Of a stretch of 64,000 nucleotides of DNA, positions 60,891 through 64,000 are shown one piece after another. The notes under the pieces are model-generated. The model did not search any database, had not been told where the DNA came from, and saw only the letters and a list, made by a program, of their open reading frames with translations. Numbering within the stretch: position 1 is the stretch's first letter; every line of letters starts with the position of its first letter. Origin of the DNA: Tranquillimonas sp964472855 (GTDB lineage: Bacteria > Pseudomonadota > Alphaproteobacteria > Rhodobacterales > Rhodobacteraceae); the NCBI GenBank assembly GCA_964472855.1, contig CAYYMJ010000010.1:7222-71221 (forward strand). The letters are read 5' to 3'. The position numbers and the translations under genes are program-made.

Positions 60891-61879
60891 AAGACTTTCA
60901 GGTCGTCGGCATCGGCAACGCGCTGGTCGATGTGTTGAGCCATTGTGAGCACGACTTTCTGGTCGCCAACGGTATCGAGAAGGGGATCATGCAGCTGATC
61001 GACGCCGAACGCGCGGTGTCGCTTTATGGCCGGGTCGGGCCGTCGCAGGAAATATCGGGCGGGTCGGCGGCCAACACCATCGCCGGCATTGCGCATCTGG
61101 GGGGCCGGACGGCCTATGTCGGCAAGGTCAAGGACGACCAGCTTGGGGCCATCTTCGCCCATGACCTGCGGTCGCAGGGCGCGGTTTATGAAACCGCGTT
61201 TGCCCCCCGGACCCATCCGGCGGAAACCGGGCGCTGCATCGTGCTGGTGACGCCGGATGGCGAGCGGTCGATGAACACCTATCTGGGGGTTACCGAGGGC
61301 CTGACCGTCGACGATATCGACACGGCCCAGATTGCCGCCGCGGAATGGATTTACCTGGAAGGGTATCGTTTCGACGGGCCGGAAAGCCACGCCGCCTTCG
61401 ACAAGGCGATCAAGGCCGCCAAAGCGGCGGGCGGGCGGGTGTCGATCACGCTGAGCGACCCTTTCTGCGTTGAGCGCCACCGCGATGCCTTTCGCGCGAT
61501 GCTGCGCGATCATGTCGACCTGCTGTTCTGCAACCGGGCCGAGATTCTGTCGATGTACCAGACCGACGATTTCGACGCCGCGCTGCGGAACGCCGGCGAC
61601 GAGATTGCCATCGTGGCCTGCACCGACAGTGAAAACGGGGCGCATGTATTGTCAGGCGGCAGCTATCACCATGTGCCGGCCTATCCGGTCGACATCGTCG
61701 ACGCCACCGGCGCGGGCGACCTGTTTGCCGCAGCTTTCCTGTGGGGGCTTTGCGCGGGACACGCGCTGGACACTTGCGGGCGCATGGGCTGCGCCGCGGC
61801 CAGCGAGATCATCACCCACATCGGCGCCCGCCCGGACGAGGACCTGACGGCGCTGTTCCGCCAGCACGGGCTGTTGTAG
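60887..61879 (+). CDS. PfkB family carbohydrate/nucleoside kinase (adenosine kinase-like)
   Basis: A 330-residue ribokinase-fold enzyme. GIGNALVDVLSHC opens it, the GGSAANTIAGIAHLGG motif lies near residue 58, and the anion hole with catalytic Asp is DATGAGDLFAAAFLWG near residue 270. The group is annotated adenosine kinase in alphaproteobacteria, phosphorylating adenosine with ATP. Coupled to nth by a 4-nt overlap. Confidence 0.87.
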   Translation: MKDFQVVGIGNALVDVLSHCEHDFLVANGIEKGIMQLIDAERAVSLYGRVGPSQEISGGSAANTIAGIAHLGGRTAYVGKVKDDQLGAIFAHDLRSQGAVYETAFAPRTHPAETGRCIVLVTPDGERSMNTYLGVTEGLTVDDIDTAQIAAAEWIYLEGYRFDGPESHAAFDKAIKAAKAAGGRVSITLSDPFCVERHRDAFRAMLRDHVDLLFCNRAEILSMYQTDDFDAALRNAGDEIAIVACTDSENGAHVLSGGSYHHVPAYPVDIVDATGAGDLFAAAFLWGLCAGHALDTCGRMGCAAASEIITHIGARPDEDLTALFRQHGLL

Positions 61880-61895
61880 GGCGCCCTGCCGGCCC

Positions 61896-61941
61896 GTCCG
61901 CGTGTGGGGGCCGCGGGCCTGGATATTTTCAGACAGAAGTA
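61896..61941 (-). repeat. Dispersed intergenic element, copy 8
   Basis: gtccgcgtgtgggggccgcg then ggcctggatattttcagaca gaag. Convergent spacer between the PfkB kinase and hbd. Confidence 0.55.
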
Positions 61942-61999
61942 GACCGGCCTTGCGGGGCCGGTTTCCGCACGGCGGGACCCGCGCCCTTTTGCGATGCGT

Positions 62000-62875
62000 T
62001 CAGCGTGTCGGCTGCGGGGGATCGACGCGATAGTCGTAAAAGCCGCGCCGGGTCTTGCGGCCCAGCCATCCGGCCTCGACATATTTTGTCAGCAGTGGGC
62101 AGGGGCGATATTTGGTATCGGCCAGTCCGTCATGCAGCACGTTCATGATGGCAAGGCAGGTGTCGAGGCCGATGAAGTCGGCCAGTTCGAGCGGCCCCAT
62201 CGGGTGGTTGGTGCCCAGCTTCATGGCCATGTCGATCGACGTGACGTTTCCGACGCCTTCATACAGCGTATAGACCGCTTCGTTGATCATCGGCATCAGG
62301 ATGCGGTTGACGATGAAGGCGGGAAAATCCTCGGCCGTTGCGGCGGTCTTTCCCAGACGCTCGACCACGGCAAAGCAGGCGGCAAAGGTTTCCTGGTCGG
62401 TGGCGATGCCGCGGATCAGCTCGACCAGTTGCATCACCGGCACCGGGTTCATGAAGTGGAATCCCATGAATTTTTCCGGCCGGTCGGTGCGGCTGGCCAG
62501 CCGCGTGATCGAGATTGACGATGTGTTCGAGGTGAGGATGGTGTTGGGCTTGAGATGCGGCACAAGGTCTTCGAAGATCGCCGTCTTGACCGCCTCGCGT
62601 TCGGTTGCGGCCTCGATGATCAGGTCGGTCTGCCCGAGGTCGGGCAGCTTGAGCGATGTGGATATGCGGGCCCGCGCGGCGGCGGCGTCGCCTTGTGTGA
62701 TCCGGTCGCGGGCGACTTGCCGGGTCAGGTTGGCCTCGATCTGGCTCAGAGCGTGATTCAGGCTGTCGGCGCTGACATCGTTGACCAGCACGTCATAACC
62801 GGCCAGAGCCAGCACATGGGCGATACCGTTTCCCATCTGGCCTGCGCCGACCACGCCCACCGACTTGATTTCCAT
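62000..62875 (-). CDS. hbd: 3-hydroxybutyryl-CoA dehydrogenase
   Basis: A 291-residue NAD(P)-dependent dehydrogenase interconverting acetoacetyl-CoA and 3-hydroxybutyryl-CoA. The Rossmann motif is VGAGQMGNGIAHVLALAGYD at the N-terminus, the catalytic histidine is in GFHFMNPVPVMQLVE near residue 139, and FIVNRILMPMINEAV and NHPMGPLELADFIGLD follow. EtfA, encoded on the same strand upstream, is consistent with a fatty-acid or butyrate-type pathway. Confidence 0.95.
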   Translation of the reverse strand: MEIKSVGVVGAGQMGNGIAHVLALAGYDVLVNDVSADSLNHALSQIEANLTRQVARDRITQGDAAAARARISTSLKLPDLGQTDLIIEAATEREAVKTAIFEDLVPHLKPNTILTSNTSSISITRLASRTDRPEKFMGFHFMNPVPVMQLVELIRGIATDQETFAACFAVVERLGKTAATAEDFPAFIVNRILMPMINEAVYTLYEGVGNVTSIDMAMKLGTNHPMGPLELADFIGLDTCLAIMNVLHDGLADTKYRPCPLLTKYVEAGWLGRKTRRGFYDYRVDPPQPTR

Positions 62876-63022
62876 ACCGTCTTTTCCTGCTGCTGACCGT
62901 CCGGCGACATTACCCCGGCCTGCGCCGTGCGCAAGACAGGCAGCTTAGATCAAATTGCCGCCTTAGCCAAATCGCAAGGAACCGGCGTGACGTTGCCGGC
63001 AGGGGAACGGAAGGGGCGACGG

Positions 63023-63838
63023 ATGGAAAGCCAGCTAACGGGCCATGGCGGCCCCAATTATCACCCGTGCCATTACGGGCAGTCAAAGCATGTGTTTCGC
63101 GGGCCCGCGCGGCGGCTTGACGGTGACTTTGTCGCGGTTCTGGGCGGCAGCGAAACCTTCGGACAGTTTGTCGATATGCCTTTTCCGGACCTGTTGGAGC
63201 GGGCGCTGGGCATCGACTGTGTCAATTTCGGCGTGGCCAACGCCGGGCCCGACGCCTTTCTGGCGGACCCGGACATTCTGGCCAGTTGCATCCGGGCGCG
63301 CATGACACTGGTGCAGGTGTTCGGGGCGCTGAACCAGTCGAACGCCTTTTACCGCGTGCACCCGCGCCACAATGACCGCTTCATCGCCCCCAAGCCGGCG
63401 CTGAAAGAGCTGTTTCCAGAGGTCGACTTTACCGAGTTTCACTATACCCGGCACCTGCTGGGCGAGCTTGAGCGTCTGTCGCCGCGCCGGCATGGGCAAG
63501 TGCGGGCGGTTCTGCGGGCGACCTGGACCGACAAGATGCGGCAATTGCTGACGCGGGTGCACGGTCCGGTCATTCTGTTGTGGATCGCCAGCCGCCGCCC
63601 CACCGCGCCGGCCGACCGACTGGCCGACGGCGATCCGCCCTATGTGACCGGCGCCATGGTCGCGACGCTGCAGGGCCTGGGCGCTGAAATGGTGGCGGCA
63701 CCGGCAGTGGCCGGCGGCGGGCTGGCTGGCAAGACGTTCGACAGCTCGCAACGCCGCGCGGCCCGGCTGTTGCCCGGTCCGGAAATCCACGGCCCGGTGT
63801 CGCAGATGTTGGCCGCCAAGATCCGCCCGATGATATGA
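63023..63838 (+). CDS. DUF6473 family protein
   Basis: A 271-residue cytosolic protein with conserved openings YHPCHYGQSKHVFRGPARRL and VAVLGGSETFGQFVDMPFPD, then DCVNFGVANAGPDAFLADPD near residue 73. This pattern matches DUF6473, an SGNH-hydrolase-like family common in Rhodobacterales and often near sulfotransferase or glycan genes. No function is known. The ATG at 63023 follows a gcgacgg stretch. A terminator follows the stop. Confidence 0.8.
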   Translation: MESQLTGHGGPNYHPCHYGQSKHVFRGPARRLDGDFVAVLGGSETFGQFVDMPFPDLLERALGIDCVNFGVANAGPDAFLADPDILASCIRARMTLVQVFGALNQSNAFYRVHPRHNDRFIAPKPALKELFPEVDFTEFHYTRHLLGELERLSPRRHGQVRAVLRATWTDKMRQLLTRVHGPVILLWIASRRPTAPADRLADGDPPYVTGAMVATLQGLGAEMVAAPAVAGGGLAGKTFDSSQRRAARLLPGPEIHGPVSQMLAAKIRPMI

Positions 63839-63840
63839 AA

Positions 63841-63886
63841 CGGGGCCCGCCGTCGCCGGTGGGCCCCGATTTTTCGTCGAAAAATC
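63841..63886. terminator. Terminator between convergent DUF6473 and etfA genes
   Basis: Eight-bp stem cggggccc / gggccccg with a 12-nt loop and attttt on the plus strand, followed by a second small hairpin gatttttcgtcgaaaaatc that could serve the minus-strand etfA. Confidence 0.75.
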
Positions 63887-63896
63887 GTGCGTCTGG

Positions 63897-64000
63897 CTAG
63901 TCGAGCTTTTCGATCAGTTCGGGCACGGCCTGGAACAGGTCGGCGACGAGGCCGAAGTCGGCGACCTGGAAGATCGGCGCCTCTTCGTCCTTGTTGATGG
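63897..64000 (-). CDS. etfA: Electron transfer flavoprotein alpha subunit (C-terminal end only)
   Basis: The last 34 residues read INKDEEAPIFQVADFGLVAD then LFQAVPELIEKLD before the stop. This is the characteristic EtfA C-terminus (NKDxxAPIFxxADxGxVGDLFxxVPxL). EtfAB carries electrons from acyl-CoA dehydrogenases to ETF-quinone oxidoreductase. The rest lies beyond the right edge. Confidence 0.93.
   Translation of the reverse strand, partial: INKDEEAPIFQVADFGLVADLFQAVPELIEKLD

Overview
This window is a GC-rich chromosomal segment of an alphaproteobacterium of the order Rhodobacterales (Paracoccaceae/Roseobacteraceae type). The assignment rests on gene content and order: the cysQ-like / DUF4170 / waaA-like / lpxK lipid A cluster, the F1Fo ATP synthase Fo operon with paired b' and b subunits, DUF2125 and DUF6473 proteins, MipZ, a TrmD with the N-terminal extension I recall from this group, and a Paracoccus-like narR-narK-narGHJI arrangement. 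The sequence is scaffolded: two runs of 100 N mark joins, at 15282-15381 and 39961-40060. No rRNA, tRNA, CRISPR array, prophage or intact insertion sequence was seen.

Layout. 1-4773: a minus-strand branched-chain amino acid type ABC transporter (LivM partial, LivH, LivG) coupled to a long-chain acyl-CoA ligase. 4774-8274: a small membrane protein, a repeat-rich convergent spacer, a flavoprotein, an HNH endonuclease pseudogene and an SDR. 8275-13674: DUF2125 protein, an MFS exporter with a His-rich tail, PmbA/TldE and a CysQ-like phosphatase. 14010-15645: a TPR-repeat protein broken by a gap and apparently inserted into the lipid A cluster, which continues with DUF4170, WaaA-like and LpxK (15761-18095). 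18287-27950: DsbA, DciA, MutY, AlkB, DinB, NUDIX, Bcr/CflA exporter, RutE-like nitroreductase, an M24-fold protein without metal ligands, and PseH.

28033-38756 is the anaerobic respiration block: narGHJI, two separate NarK transporters, and divergent narR, with a perfect FNR-type palindrome and a second FNR/NNR-like palindrome between them. 39050-42163 looks like a decaying sugar or sugar-acid locus: kbaZ, which is intact if a 55-bp scaffold duplication is collapsed, a citryl-CoA lyase homologue, and remnants of a Gfo/Idh/MocA oxidoreductase and a fumarylacetoacetate hydrolase family protein. 42160-44642: sulfotransferase, an unknown membrane protein and MipZ. 44898-51885 is a translation block: rpmE, rplS, trmD, rimM, rpsP, chorismate mutase, four tandem GNAT acetyltransferases with 4-nt overlaps, and ffh. 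52161-54436: LysR, EamA and ArsR genes. 54761-57342: the Fo operon atpI-B-E-F'-F. 57661-64000: a GntR regulator, OmpA lipoprotein, AraC/Ada methyltransferase, Nth, PfkB kinase, 3-hydroxybutyryl-CoA dehydrogenase, DUF6473 and the end of etfA.

The clearest structure that genes do not explain is a family of eight dispersed intergenic elements. Each pairs a short TATTT-containing motif flanked by a run of G or C with a GC-rich arm, and six of the eight sit in convergent spacers. There is also a two-copy noncoding repeat of about 100 bp (11187 and 45921), dense tandem repeats at 5260-5591, and several gene remnants that automated annotation would probably miss.
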